64,000 nt of DNA, taken from positions 62,001 to 126,000 of the forward strand of contig NZ_JARLTC010000035.1 in the NCBI RefSeq assembly GCF_029382225.1, given 5' to 3'. Positions within the stretch are counted from its first letter, which is position 1. Each line of letters starts with the position of its first letter. The stretch comes from Spongiactinospora sp. TRM90649 (GTDB lineage: Bacteria; Actinomycetota; Actinomycetes; Streptosporangiales; Streptosporangiaceae). Below are positions 9,201 to 17,529 of the stretch, in pieces. The translations under genes were made by a program, and so were the position numbers. The notes under the pieces are model-generated. The model saw nothing but the letters and a program-made list of their open reading frames with translations, made no database searches and had not been told where the DNA came from.

Positions 9201-9686
9201 GACCACACCGGTCGAGGAGAGGGACATCTCGTCGGTGCGTGAGATGCCGAAGTCGATGACGCGGGGGCCGTCCGGGCCGAGCAGCACGTTGTCCGGTTTG
9301 AGGTCGCGGTGGACCACCCCCGCCTCGTGGATGGCCGCCAGCGCGGTGGCGACCGCCGTCGCCAGCCGGTGCAGGTCGTCGCCCTCGAAGGACCGGCCCT
9401 CGCGTACGGCGCGGCGCAGGCTGGGCCCCGGGACGTACTCGGTCACGATGAACGGCCGCGGCCCGTCCGTCTCGACGTCCAGCACGCGTGCCGTGCAGAA
9501 GGAGGCGACCCGGCGGGCCGCGGACGCCTCGCGGGCCAGACGTTCGCGCAGCGCGGGGTCGCCGGTCGTGTGCAGTGCCTTGAGGGCCACCCGGCCGCCC
9601 GAAGAATCGTAGGCCTCGTATACCACGCCCTGGCCGCCCTCACCAAGGCGTCCGGCGAGCCAGTACTGCCCGATACGTTCATCCAC
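6288..9686 (-). CDS. Ser/Thr protein kinase with nSTAND1-like region, one TM helix and C-terminal WD40 propeller
   Basis: 1132 aa from GTG 9686. Kinase domain ~8-255: Gly-rich loop GEGGQG, Lys36 (VALKAL), catalytic HRDLKPDN (126-133), DFGISR (145-150) and GTPAYMAPE, so it looks active. Residues ~280-440 resemble the tail of nSTAND1 proteins (RPAVLRAWPRLRTWV, EERRHITLTSLENDFL), but the NTPase core is absent. A single TM helix spans ~444-470. Residues ~540-1110 hold about a dozen degenerate WD40 units (SPDGRTLAV...LWD), probably extracellular. Such kinase-propeller proteins are widespread in Streptosporangiales; ligand and substrate are unknown. It is not obviously co-transcribed with the two-component genes 57 bp upstream. 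Confidence 0.85.
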   Translation of the reverse strand: MDERIGQYWLAGRLGEGGQGVVYEAYDSSGGRVALKALHTTGDPALRERLAREASAARRVASFCTARVLDVETDGPRPFIVTEYVPGPSLRRAVREGRSFEGDDLHRLATAVATALAAIHEAGVVHRDLKPDNVLLGPDGPRVIDFGISRTDEMSLSSTGVVVGTPAYMAPEAFNGHRAGAPADVFAWGAVVLFASLGHDVFRGGNTGAVIHQVLTATPDLGHLTPALRPLVAAALTKEPQARPTARELLLALVSGHGEAGLLSAGGDRAGQMRQDAHRDPGLGAIAEEAYTALSEAERALVPGVFLRLVAVGDDGAETPVPADSSRLGNGPQVERILRVFSYVISERDGKVVLSRPAVLRAWPRLRTWVDAERGGLPLAAELAGAAAHWGRHGHRDGDLLRGSRLESARRWAAEERRHITLTSLENDFLAASDRAEIRAGRVRRAAVITLVTLLVVALVGAGAAVLYASRADRERVAADAAKRQALSRQLALRSASLAEVDPGAAQLLAVTAWEYAHTPEARYGLRNALAQPARYAAPRSVSSVAYSPDGRTLAVGTDEGPVELWDAATHRRIRVLTGAPGAVTSVTFSPDGRLVAAASTDVRLWDAANGQPNGEPLPGDTAVAFSHNGKRIATGGTRTRLWNVASRRQVGDSLPRADAIVFTRDGELFATVHAADANTRLFDAATREQVALLPTGRASTTPALAFGGGLLAVSTKDLTLWDVAARRPVGGPLPGGGAVAFAPGETTLAVSVDGDVRLVDVAARRAAGRPLAGPEFRAQQLAFSPADGTLAAPGLDELRIWDPAVHRQRGTPYSLDDHNGLEVAYAPDGRTLLGTAEDAVRLWETSSGKTLARLKARGNNGVTASSALSPDGTLLAVVSGGRIDWWDAVRRRYVDGTDLPGDLAPYRTVFSPDGTLLATAASDVRLWDARTRRQVGRAIPVEATEDLLFTPDGKRLATVGRENGLQLWDTATQARTGAAVPGVQSAAFSPDGRLLAVGGTTGRVLDAATRRQIGQPFARASRVVFDPGGNVLATADTGGEVRLWDVATQLRLGPALSGHTAEVRDVAFAPGGGLLVTASMDDTVRVWTLPVAAERPDDMADALCDLAGRTLTRQEWERYVPGEPYHSPCAA

Positions 9687-9743
9687 GAGAGGTTGGATGC
9701 CGGTCGTCCCCGGAAGGTTGCGCCCATCGGGCCGGATTCGCGA

Positions 9744-10397
9744 TCAGGGTGCCACGAGGCCCGCCGAGTAGGCGATGATGACGAGCTGGACCCGGTCGCG
9801 GGCGTCGAGTTTGGCCAGCAGCCGGGTCATGTACGCCTTGACGGTGGTCACGCTGATGGACAGCTCGGCGGCGATCTCGGCGTTCGACAGGCCCCGGCCG
9901 ACCAGCGTCAGCACTTCGCGCTCCCGGTCGGTCACGCCGTTCAGCGGGCGCGGTCGCGGAGCCGCGGGCTCGGCGCGGGCGGCGAACTCCGCGATCAGGC
10001 GGCGGGTGACGCCGGGCGCGAGCAGCGCGTCCCCGGCGGCCACCACGCGGATCGCGCTGAGGATGTCGTCCAGGTCCATGTCCTTGACGAGGAACCCGGA
10101 CGCCCCGGCGCGCAGCGCGCCATAGACGTTCTCGTCGTCGTCGAAGGTGGTCAGCATCAGGACGCGCGTCCCCGAACCGCTGCCGGTGATCAGCCGGGTG
10201 GCGGCGACGCCGTCCATGCCGGGCATCCTGACGTCCATCAGCACGACGTCGGGGCGCAGGTCCTCGGTGAGGCGCACCGCTTCGCCGCCGGTCGCGGCCT
10301 CCCCGGCCGTCTCCAGGTCCGGGGCCTCGGCGATGACCATCCGCAGCGCGGCCCGGACCAGCGGCTGGTCGTCGGCCAGCAGGACGCGGACGGTCAC
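9744..10397 (-). CDS. NarL/LuxR-family response regulator
   Basis: 217 aa starting at GTG 10397, which overlaps the stop of the histidine kinase gene (GTGA), so translation is coupled. Receiver domain ~3-120: acidic pair ADD (9-10), phospho-acceptor Asp55 in VLMDVRMPGMDG, Thr in MLTTFDDD, and Lys in LVKDMD. The C-terminal LuxR helix-turn-helix (~150-205) contains LTDREREVL-like and LSNAEIAAELSISVTTVKAY motifs. A typical partner of a HisKA_3 sensor. Targets cannot be read from the sequence. Confidence 0.93.
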   Translation of the reverse strand: MTVRVLLADDQPLVRAALRMVIAEAPDLETAGEAATGGEAVRLTEDLRPDVVLMDVRMPGMDGVAATRLITGSGSGTRVLMLTTFDDDENVYGALRAGASGFLVKDMDLDDILSAIRVVAAGDALLAPGVTRRLIAEFAARAEPAAPRPRPLNGVTDREREVLTLVGRGLSNAEIAAELSISVTTVKAYMTRLLAKLDARDRVQLVIIAYSAGLVAP

Positions 10398-11566
10398 CCC
10401 GCCTCCGGCAGGGGAAGCCGCGCGGCCACCCGGAACCCGCCGCCGGGGCGCGGGCCCGTGGACAGCACGCCGTTCAGCAGCGCCACCCGTTCGCGCATCC
10501 CGGCCAGGCCGTAGCCGGAGCCGCCGCCGCCCCGGCCGCGCCCGCGTCCCTCGTCCAGGACCTCGATGGACAGCTCCTCGTCGCGGTACTCGACGACCAC
10601 CTCGCACGAGCCGGTTCCGGCGTGGCGGACCACGTTGGTGACCGCCTCCTGGATGAGCCGGTAGGCCGACACGTCGATCTCGCCGGGCAGCGGACGGCAC
10701 TCGCCCACCCGGCGCACCTCCACGCGGACCCCGGCGCCGGTGGTCGTCGCGGCCAGCCGGTCGAGGTCGGCCAGGCCCTGGGCGTCTCCGCTGGAACCGT
10801 CCGACTCGCGCAGCGCGACGAGCATCCGGCGCAGCCCCGACAGCGTCTCCCGGCCGACCTTCTCGATCTCGCCCAGCGCGGCCTCGGCCCGCTCGGGGCG
10901 GGTCGCGATGACCCGCCGCGCCGCGCCCGCCTGCAGGGCGATGATGCCGACGCTGTGCGCCACCATGTCGTGCAGCTCGCGCGCGATCCGCAGCCGCTCG
11001 CCGGTCACCGCCTGCTCGGTGAGCTGCCTGGTGTGCTCCTGCGCTTGCCCCGCCGACCGGCCGATCAGCCAGGCGATCACGGTCACCAGCGCCACCGCCA
11101 CCTCGGCCGAGGTGCCCACGGTCCACCCGATGAGCCCGCGTGTCACGACATATCCAGCCAGTACGGCGAGCGCCATCGCCAGCGCGACGACCGCGTCCCG
11201 CCGGGGGCGGGTGGCGGCGATGTAGTAGAGGGCCACGTTGACGGCCAGGTACTGGGCCATCGGGATCTCCGCCACGCTGAGCGGGATGCTCGCCAGCGCC
11301 GCCGCGGCGAGCAGGAAGGCCAGGGAGCCCAGCGGGCGGCGGGAGAGCGACACGGCGCCGACGAGCGCGGTGGCGGTGGCCAGACCGAGGTTCAGCAGGC
11401 CGTCCCAGCGGTAGAGGAGCACCCCGGGAGTCATCGAGGGGGCGACCTCGCCGGGCAGCCGGACCCGCATCAGGAACGTGAACGCCAGCCCGGCGCACCA
11501 GGCGACCATCGCCCAGGCTCCGGGCGGCACCCGCTTGAAGGCCGGCGGCGGCGGTACGGCGTCCAT
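10394..11566 (-). CDS. HisKA_3-type sensor histidine kinase
   Basis: 390 aa from ATG 11566 (MDAVPPPPAF); upstream in-frame codons are poor protein sequence. Residues ~15-165 carry about five to six membrane helices (e.g. GAWAMVAWCAGLAFTFL). The dimerisation/phosphoacceptor segment has RIARELHDMVAHSVGI (His in ELHD), typical of HisKA_3 kinases, and the ATPase region ends with DEGRGRGRGGGGSGYGLAGM, a G-box with a Gly-rich insertion. No extracytoplasmic sensor domain is visible, so it may sense within the membrane. Coupled to the response regulator by a 4-bp overlap. Confidence 0.92.
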   Translation of the reverse strand: MDAVPPPPAFKRVPPGAWAMVAWCAGLAFTFLMRVRLPGEVAPSMTPGVLLYRWDGLLNLGLATATALVGAVSLSRRPLGSLAFLLAAAALASIPLSVAEIPMAQYLAVNVALYYIAATRPRRDAVVALAMALAVLAGYVVTRGLIGWTVGTSAEVAVALVTVIAWLIGRSAGQAQEHTRQLTEQAVTGERLRIARELHDMVAHSVGIIALQAGAARRVIATRPERAEAALGEIEKVGRETLSGLRRMLVALRESDGSSGDAQGLADLDRLAATTTGAGVRVEVRRVGECRPLPGEIDVSAYRLIQEAVTNVVRHAGTGSCEVVVEYRDEELSIEVLDEGRGRGRGGGGSGYGLAGMRERVALLNGVLSTGPRPGGGFRVAARLPLPEAG

Positions 11567-11697
11567 CCGCCGATGGTAACCAGCGCCCCCAGCCCCGGAC
11601 ATCGGGCCACGGTCGTACACCCACGGTCTACCCCACCAGGCCGAATGCCACCAACGGTCCGATGCGATGGTCCCCCCACTCCGGCACCGTCACTCCC

Positions 11698-12711
11698 ATG
11701 CCCCGACCCAACCTCCCCCATCCCCCCGACACCCCCCACCCGCCACGGCCATCCCCTTCGCCCCACCGGGGCGGGGGTGTCCTGCGGCGGTGGGGGGTGG
11801 GGGGAGTCGTGGTGGTGGTGTTGGTGGTGGGGGTGGTGGGGGTGGCGCGGCCTTCGGTGGTGGGCGCTCCGGTGCCTGTGGAGGGTGGGGGGTTGGGGGC
11901 GCTCAGCGCCGGGGCGTTGGCCGGGCGGTATGACGCTGGGCGGCGTGCCGTGGTGGCGGCCGAGCGGGTGGCGGCGGCGAACGGGGACCGCTGGCGGGCC
12001 GGGATGCTCCGGGCCATGGCGGACCCGGCCCGCCACTACCTGAGCTTCGACGGGCGTGACGGCGGCCGGGTCGTGGAGGTCGTCGGCGATCTCGCGACGG
12101 CCGAGCGGATCGCCGTCCTGGTCCCCGGCTCGGACACCAACCTGGACAAGTACGGCCTGCTGCGCGGCGGTTCGGTACGGCTCGCGGAGCGGCTCGGTCC
12201 GCGCTCCGCCGTCGTCGCCTGGCTCGGCTACCGGACCCCCAGCGTGCTGAGCCTCGCCGCCCTGACCCCCGGCCGCGCCGAGGAGGCCGCCCCCGCGCTG
12301 CGCGCGTTCACGCGGGAGCTCGCCGCCGCCCGCCCCGCCGCGCGGATCTCCCTGGTGTGCCACTCCTACGGGGCCGTCGTCTGCGCCAAGGCCGCGCCGG
12401 GCGTGGGGGACGCCGCCGCGGCCGTCGTCCTCTACGGCAGCGCCGGAGTCGCTGCCGGGCACGTCGCCGCCCTCCGCACACGGGCCGCCGTCTGGACCGG
12501 CCGGGCCGCGCGCGACTGGATCGGGAACGTGCCGCACGTCAGCGTCCGGCTGCCGTTCGCCGAGGTCGGGTTCGGTCGGGACTCGGTCTCCCCGGCGTTC
12601 GGCGCGCGGGTCTTCGCGGCGGGCGGCGGCGGCCACAGCGACTACCTGCGCCCCGGCCTCGCCCTCGAGAACATCGCCCGCATTGTCATGGGCCAGGCTC
12701 CCCATGCGTGA
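11698..12711 (+). CDS. Membrane-anchored alpha/beta hydrolase (DUF1023-like)
   Basis: About 337 aa from ATG 11698; an in-frame ATG at 11662 is possible and neither has a good Shine-Dalgarno. The N-terminus is Pro/His/Arg-rich, followed by a Val-rich TM or signal-anchor (GGVVVVVLVVGVVGVA). The hydrolase domain (~120-335) has the strand VLVPGSDTN, the nucleophile elbow CHSYG (Ser in place, first Gly of GxSxG replaced by Cys) and a late catalytic His in GGGGHSDY. DUF1023 proteins are putative esterases; substrate unknown. It overlaps the acyltransferase start by 8 bp, so the pair may act on the same cell-surface or secondary metabolite. Confidence 0.75.
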   Translation: MPRPNLPHPPDTPHPPRPSPSPHRGGGVLRRWGVGGVVVVVLVVGVVGVARPSVVGAPVPVEGGGLGALSAGALAGRYDAGRRAVVAAERVAAANGDRWRAGMLRAMADPARHYLSFDGRDGGRVVEVVGDLATAERIAVLVPGSDTNLDKYGLLRGGSVRLAERLGPRSAVVAWLGYRTPSVLSLAALTPGRAEEAAPALRAFTRELAAARPAARISLVCHSYGAVVCAKAAPGVGDAAAAVVLYGSAGVAAGHVAALRTRAAVWTGRAARDWIGNVPHVSVRLPFAEVGFGRDSVSPAFGARVFAAGGGGHSDYLRPGLALENIARIVMGQAPHA

Positions 12712-13840
12712 CCACCACGCCGGACCCGTCGGGGTGGCCGCGCGCGTGGCGGCGGCGACGCCGGATGACCGCGATCGCGGCGTGGACGGCCTGCGCGCGC
12801 TGGCGGTCTGCGGGGTGGTGCTCGGCCACTGGATGGTGACCGCGTTGATCGCCGACAGCGGGACGATCCGCGTCACCAGCCCGCTGAAGTTCCTCCCCCA
12901 GCTCACCCCGCTCTCCTGGATCCTCCAGACGATGGCCGTGTTCTTCCTGGTGGGCGGCTGGATGGCGGCGCGGAGCCTGGCCTCGGGCCGCCGCTCCTAC
13001 CGGACCTGGCTCGCGGTCCGGATGGCCCGGTTGTTCCGGCCGGTGGCCGCGCTGGTCGCGGTGTGGGCCGTGGTGGCGTTCGCCGCGCTGGCCGCCGGGG
13101 CCGACAGTGCCACCGTCCTGGCGCTGCTCAAGCTGATGTACGGCCCGCTGTGGTTCCTGCTGGTGTTCGCCGTGCTGACGGCCACGACCCCGCTGGTGGC
13201 CAGGTTGCACCCGGCGTGGCCGCTGGCCGTCGTGGCGGTGGCGGATCTGGTCAGGTTCGGGCTCGGCGGCCCGGCGTGGGCCGGGTGGGTCAACCTGGTG
13301 GCGGGCTGGCTGGTGCCGTACTGCGTCGGGACGGCCTGCGCCCGCCAGGGGCCGCCCGGCCGTGCCACCGCCTGGACGCTCCTGCTCGGCGGCACCGCCG
13401 CCACCGCCGCGCTCGTCTTGTGGGCCGGTTACCCGGCCTCCATGGTCGGCGTGCCCGGCGCGCCGGTCTCCAACCAGTCGCCGCCCACGCTCGCCGCCGC
13501 CGCGTTCGGCCTGGCGCAGTGCGGCGCGGCACTGCTGCTGCTCGGCCCGCTGCGCAGGTGGCTGCGCCGTCCGGCGGCGTGGGCGGTGGTGGCGCTGGCC
13601 AACCTGTCCGCGATGACGATCTTCCTGTGGCACCAGACGGCGATGATCGCGGTCAGCCTCCTCACGCTGCTCGGCGGTGAGCGCCTGGAGGGCCTGCACA
13701 CCGTGCCCGACCACGCGGGCTGGCCGCCGGCCCGCCTGGCCTGGCTCCCGGTGTTCGCGGCGGCCCTGCTGCTGTGCCGCGCCGCGTTCCACGCCCACGA
13801 GCGCGGGCGTATCCGGACCACCCCGACCGTGATCACTTAG
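12704..13840 (+). CDS. Acyltransferase-3 family membrane protein
   Basis: 378 aa from ATG 12704, overlapping the hydrolase stop. The conserved start of the family, RGVDGLRALAVCGVVLGHW with its catalytic His, lies near residue 30-45. About ten hydrophobic helices follow (e.g. FLQTMAVFFLVGGWMAARS-like and LWFLLVFAVLTATTPLV). These proteins O-acylate sugars, lipids or secondary metabolites at the membrane. Its stop overlaps that of the convergent NRPS operon. A role in decorating that operon's product is possible but unproven, because the genes are transcribed separately. Confidence 0.85.
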   Translation: MRDHHAGPVGVAARVAAATPDDRDRGVDGLRALAVCGVVLGHWMVTALIADSGTIRVTSPLKFLPQLTPLSWILQTMAVFFLVGGWMAARSLASGRRSYRTWLAVRMARLFRPVAALVAVWAVVAFAALAAGADSATVLALLKLMYGPLWFLLVFAVLTATTPLVARLHPAWPLAVVAVADLVRFGLGGPAWAGWVNLVAGWLVPYCVGTACARQGPPGRATAWTLLLGGTAATAALVLWAGYPASMVGVPGAPVSNQSPPTLAAAAFGLAQCGAALLLLGPLRRWLRRPAAWAVVALANLSAMTIFLWHQTAMIAVSLLTLLGGERLEGLHTVPDHAGWPPARLAWLPVFAAALLLCRAAFHAHERGRIRTTPTVIT

Positions 13841-16763
13841 AGCACTTGTGGAGCGCGCGTTCGAGTTCGTCGGCCAGCCAGGCGGCGGCCGTGCCGTCGA
13901 TGCCGTCCTCGCGCCACCCGACGACCAGGTCCCATGAGCCGTCCGGCTGGGGGACGGCCTCCAGCAGCAGTTCCATGGAGGTCCTCGGCGGGCGGACACG
14001 CAGCGGGGTCAGCGTCACCCCATCGCCGAGCGGCCCGTGCGGCGGCGGGTTCTGCAGCACCGCCCACGCCTGGAACCACGGGTGCCGCTCGCGGCCCGGC
14101 CGCAGCGCCGTGGCCAGCGCGTCGAACGGCGTGCGGGAGTGCTCCAGGGCGTCGAGCACCCCCTCGGCCGAGGCGCGCAGCAGGTCCGGCGGGGTGCGAT
14201 CCGGCACACCGGTCAGCGGGACGGCCAGCGGATTGACCGTGTAGCCGACCATGTTCTCCAGCTCGGGCACCATCCGGCCGGAGGTCACCGTGCCCAGGCA
14301 CACGTCGTCCACGCCGAAGGTGCGCGCCAGCGCCAGCCCGGTGACGGCGAGCAGCCCCGCGACGGGCGGCCCGCCGTACCGGCCGGAGTTCTGGGCCAGC
14401 GCCGCGACGGTGCCCGGCCCGGCCCGCAGCACTCGTTCCAGCCGCCGCGCCTCGCCCTGCCCGGCCGGGGCGGGCAGGAACGGCGGCGGTGCCGACGCCA
14501 GCACCCGCCGCCAGTAGGGCAGGTCCGTCTCCGTCCACCGCGCCAGGCCGGCCCGCTCCCATTCGGTGTAGGCGGCGTAGGCGAGCGGGGGCGTCTCGCG
14601 GGGCCGCCCGGTGTAGGCGGCGCGCAGGTCGCCCGCGAACACGCCCTCCGACCAGCCGTCGAAGGCGATGTGGTGGAACCGCAGGCACAGCAGGTGCCGA
14701 CCGGGCCCGAGACGGCACAGCCGGGCGCGCAGCGGGCGCTCGTCGTCCAGCCAGGACGGGGTGTCCCACCAGTCGGCGGTGATCCGCTCGGCGACCTCGC
14801 GTGGCCCGGCCGTCTCGTGGCCGTCCGAGGCCGGGACGGTCTCCAGCGCGAGATCGCCCTTGTCCAGCACCCGCGCGACCGGGTGCTCGGCCTCCCACGG
14901 GTAGACCGTCCGCAGGATCGGGTGCCGGGACGTCACGTCGTCCAGCGCGCGGGCCAGGCGGGCGGTGTCCAGCGGGCCGTCCAGCGCGTAGGCCAGCACT
15001 ATCAGGTTGTCGGCCTCGCCGGGGGAGAGCTGCTCGGCCACCCAGAACCGGCGCTGGGCGTGGGACATCGGCGCCCGCTCCGCCCCTTCGCCGAAGGACG
15101 CCTGCGCGGTGTCGGGCTCGCGTCCGGCGGCCAGGATCCGCTCCGTCGTGCGCAGCCGGTAGACGTCGCGGACGGTGATCCGGCGCGCGGTCCGCCTGCT
15201 CAGGCGGGCGGCGAGGCGGACGGCGTCGAGCGAGGTCAGGCCCGCCTCGATCAGGTCGAGGTCGCCCGGCAGGTCGCGTTCCCACAGCGGCGCCCGCGCG
15301 CCGGCGCGCTCGGCGAGCAGTTCCCGCACCGCCGCCTGGTCGGTCTTGCCGGTGGCGCCGAGCGGCATCCGGGGGATGTGCAGCAGGACGGCGGGGACCA
15401 TCCCGGAAAGGAGTCTGCGGGCGGCGAAGGCGCGTAGCTCGGCGGGGTCCACCGGCTCGCCGTCCGAGGTGGTGTAGGCGCAGGCGACCTCGGGGCGCTC
15501 GGGGGTGGTCTCGACGCGCAGCACGCAGGCGGTGGCGACCCTCGGGTGCGCCTCCAGCACGCCCTCGACCTCGCCTGGCTCGATCCGCAGTCCCCGGATC
15601 TTGAACTGGCGGTCGGCGCGGCCCCGGTAGCGCAGGTTCCCCTCGGCGTCGCGGACGGCCAGGTCGCCGGTGTGGTAGTGGCGCACGCCGTCGATGTCGA
15701 GGAATCGGCGCGCGGTCTCCTCCGGATCGGCCAGGTAGCCGAGCGCCAGGCCGTCGCCGGAGACGGCGATCTCGCCTTCCTCACCGGGCCGTCCGTGCTC
15801 GTCGATGAGGAGTACGCCGGTGCGCGGGACCGGCCGGCCGATCGGGATCTCGGTGGAGTCGTCGGCGATGTCGGCGGGGCGGATCACGTGGGTGGTGGTG
15901 AAGATGGTGCTCTCGACCGGGCCGTAGCCGTTGACCATGCGCAGGCCGGGGAAGCGCCGCAGGACGGCACGGGCGTGCGGCACCGAGACCCGCTCGCCGC
16001 CCACCATGAGCAGTCTGACCCCCGCGAACAGGCCGGAGTCCTCCTCGGCGAGCACGTTGAACAGCGAACTGGTCAGCCACAGGGTGTTCACGTCGCGCTC
16101 GATGGCGGCACGCAGGGTGGCGGCGTCGAGGGTGCGCGCGCCCCTGCCGACCAGCACGCACCGGCCGCCGTTGAGCAGCGGGGCCCACAGTTCGAGCGAC
16201 ATGCCGTCCCAGGGGAGGGGGGCGGACTGCATGAGCACGCTGGTGGCGTCGAGTGGCAGCGTGGGGCAGTTGACCAGCGTGCGGATCGTCCCACGATGCG
16301 GGGAGATCACCCCCTTTGGCCTGCCGGTGGAGCCGGACGTGAAGAACACACACGCGGCGTCCGCCCCGGTGCCGACCGGTGGGACGTTCTCGTCGGTGGG
16401 CAACTCCGTGAGCAGGCCCTCGGTCAGGACCAGGGGCGCGCCCGCCCGCGCGAGCACGTCGTCGGCGCGCTCGCGCGGCCAGTCCGGGTCCATCGCGATG
16501 TAGGACGCCCCGGCTTCGAGCACGCCGAGCAGCGCCACCACCAGCTCGGGGGACCGCTCGACGCGGACCGGCACGTGATGGCCGGGACCGACGCCGCGCC
16601 CGCGCAGCCCGGCCGCCACCCGCCCGGCGGCGGCGCGCAGCCCGGCGTAGGTGAGCGTGCGATCGTCCTGGCGCAGGGCGACGGCCTCGGGGGTGCGCGC
16701 GGCGTGGTGGTACACGGCGCGCTCGATGCGCTCGCCGTACGCGTAGGGGCCGGCCGTGCTCAT
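13833..16763 (-). CDS. NRPS: adenylation - carrier - condensation (A-PCP-C), last protein of the operon
   Basis: 976 aa from ATG 16763 (ATGA overlap with the thioesterase). The A domain, ~1-480, has FFTSGSTGRPKG (A3), NGYGPVESTIF (A5), YHTGDLAVRD (A7), FKIRGLRIEPGEVE (A8) and A10 Lys in PLGATGKTD. PCP ~490-560 has its phosphopantetheine Ser in EAGLTSLDAV (an atypical GGHSL) and a short first helix. The full C domain (~575-976) has intact HHIAFDG. By eye against GrsA positions, the pocket reads D-G-L-W-M-G-G-I-F-K, resembling branched-aliphatic codes; low confidence. No type I thioesterase follows: the protein ends in a condensation domain, so release may be by amide or ester formation with an acceptor. 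Confidence 0.9.
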   Translation of the reverse strand: MSTAGPYAYGERIERAVYHHAARTPEAVALRQDDRTLTYAGLRAAAGRVAAGLRGRGVGPGHHVPVRVERSPELVVALLGVLEAGASYIAMDPDWPRERADDVLARAGAPLVLTEGLLTELPTDENVPPVGTGADAACVFFTSGSTGRPKGVISPHRGTIRTLVNCPTLPLDATSVLMQSAPLPWDGMSLELWAPLLNGGRCVLVGRGARTLDAATLRAAIERDVNTLWLTSSLFNVLAEEDSGLFAGVRLLMVGGERVSVPHARAVLRRFPGLRMVNGYGPVESTIFTTTHVIRPADIADDSTEIPIGRPVPRTGVLLIDEHGRPGEEGEIAVSGDGLALGYLADPEETARRFLDIDGVRHYHTGDLAVRDAEGNLRYRGRADRQFKIRGLRIEPGEVEGVLEAHPRVATACVLRVETTPERPEVACAYTTSDGEPVDPAELRAFAARRLLSGMVPAVLLHIPRMPLGATGKTDQAAVRELLAERAGARAPLWERDLPGDLDLIEAGLTSLDAVRLAARLSRRTARRITVRDVYRLRTTERILAAGREPDTAQASFGEGAERAPMSHAQRRFWVAEQLSPGEADNLIVLAYALDGPLDTARLARALDDVTSRHPILRTVYPWEAEHPVARVLDKGDLALETVPASDGHETAGPREVAERITADWWDTPSWLDDERPLRARLCRLGPGRHLLCLRFHHIAFDGWSEGVFAGDLRAAYTGRPRETPPLAYAAYTEWERAGLARWTETDLPYWRRVLASAPPPFLPAPAGQGEARRLERVLRAGPGTVAALAQNSGRYGGPPVAGLLAVTGLALARTFGVDDVCLGTVTSGRMVPELENMVGYTVNPLAVPLTGVPDRTPPDLLRASAEGVLDALEHSRTPFDALATALRPGRERHPWFQAWAVLQNPPPHGPLGDGVTLTPLRVRPPRTSMELLLEAVPQPDGSWDLVVGWREDGIDGTAAAWLADELERALHKCSK

Positions 16764-17491
16764 GTGTCGTGCGGCCATTCGGCGATCCAGCGTCCGATGA
16801 GCGAGGCCACCGCCGAGGGCTGCTCGCCGAGCAGGAAGTGCCCGCCGTCCGTCTCGGCGAACGCGGTCTCCTTGGCGTGGACGGCCCAGCCGCGCACGGC
16901 CTCGCGGTCGCACCCCGGATCGCCGGGGGAGTGCAGCACCAGTACCGGGCGGTCCAGCGGGGGGCCGCCGGAGGTCCGGTAGGACGCCAGGGCGGCGAAG
17001 TCCGCGCGCAACGCGGGCACCAGCAGCTCCAGCAGGTCGGGCAGCTCCGCCACCTCGGCGGGGACGCCGCCGAGCCGGACCACCTCCTCGGCGAACCGCT
17101 CGTCGGGGAGCGTGGTGTCGGGGCCGGACGCCACGCCGTCCGGAGGCGGACTGGACAGCACGACCAGACCCGCCAGATCCTCCCCGCGCCTGCGCAACAG
17201 CCGCGCCGCCTCGAACGCCAGCTTCGCGCCCGAACACTGCCCGGCCAGCACCAGCGGCACACCGTGCGGCGGCATCGCGGACGCGGCGGCGACCACGTCG
17301 TCCACCATCTCCGCGAACCCGGACGGCGGGTCGTCGGCGAACCGGCTCTCCCGCCCGCCGAACAGCACCGCCCCGACCGACCAGGCGGCGGGGGCCGCGT
17401 CCCTGAACCGGTTCGCGGTGGCCGCGCCACCCCCGGCGTGCGGCACCACGAGCAGCCGGACCTTTGGGGAGTTCGGCGGATGTTCCGGCAT
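16760..17491 (-). CDS. Type II thioesterase with Cys at the nucleophile position
   Basis: 243 aa from ATG 17491, which has GGAG 9 nt upstream. A TTG at 17533 overlapping the preceding NRPS stop is the alternative. The family start is clear (VRLLVVPHAGGGAAT). The nucleophile elbow reads AGQCSGA where type II thioesterases normally have GHSMGA, so the catalytic Ser is replaced by Cys. The Asp (HSPGDPG) and His (DGGHFLLGE) of the triad are in place. Such editing hydrolases clear misprimed carrier domains; a Cys nucleophile could shift the activity towards acyl transfer. It overlaps the A-PCP-C gene by 4 bp. Confidence 0.88.
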   Translation of the reverse strand: MPEHPPNSPKVRLLVVPHAGGGAATANRFRDAAPAAWSVGAVLFGGRESRFADDPPSGFAEMVDDVVAAASAMPPHGVPLVLAGQCSGAKLAFEAARLLRRRGEDLAGLVVLSSPPPDGVASGPDTTLPDERFAEEVVRLGGVPAEVAELPDLLELLVPALRADFAALASYRTSGGPPLDRPVLVLHSPGDPGCDREAVRGWAVHAKETAFAETDGGHFLLGEQPSAVASLIGRWIAEWPHDT

Positions 17492-17529
17492 GACCAGGGA
17501 CTCCACTGGACGTTCCTCTCCTGACGCGC

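Noticed and set aside
9744..11624. Single 626-codon frame suggesting a fused sensor-regulator
   Set aside because: Only the last 217 codons encode the response regulator; the upstream part is an off-frame reading of the histidine kinase gene.
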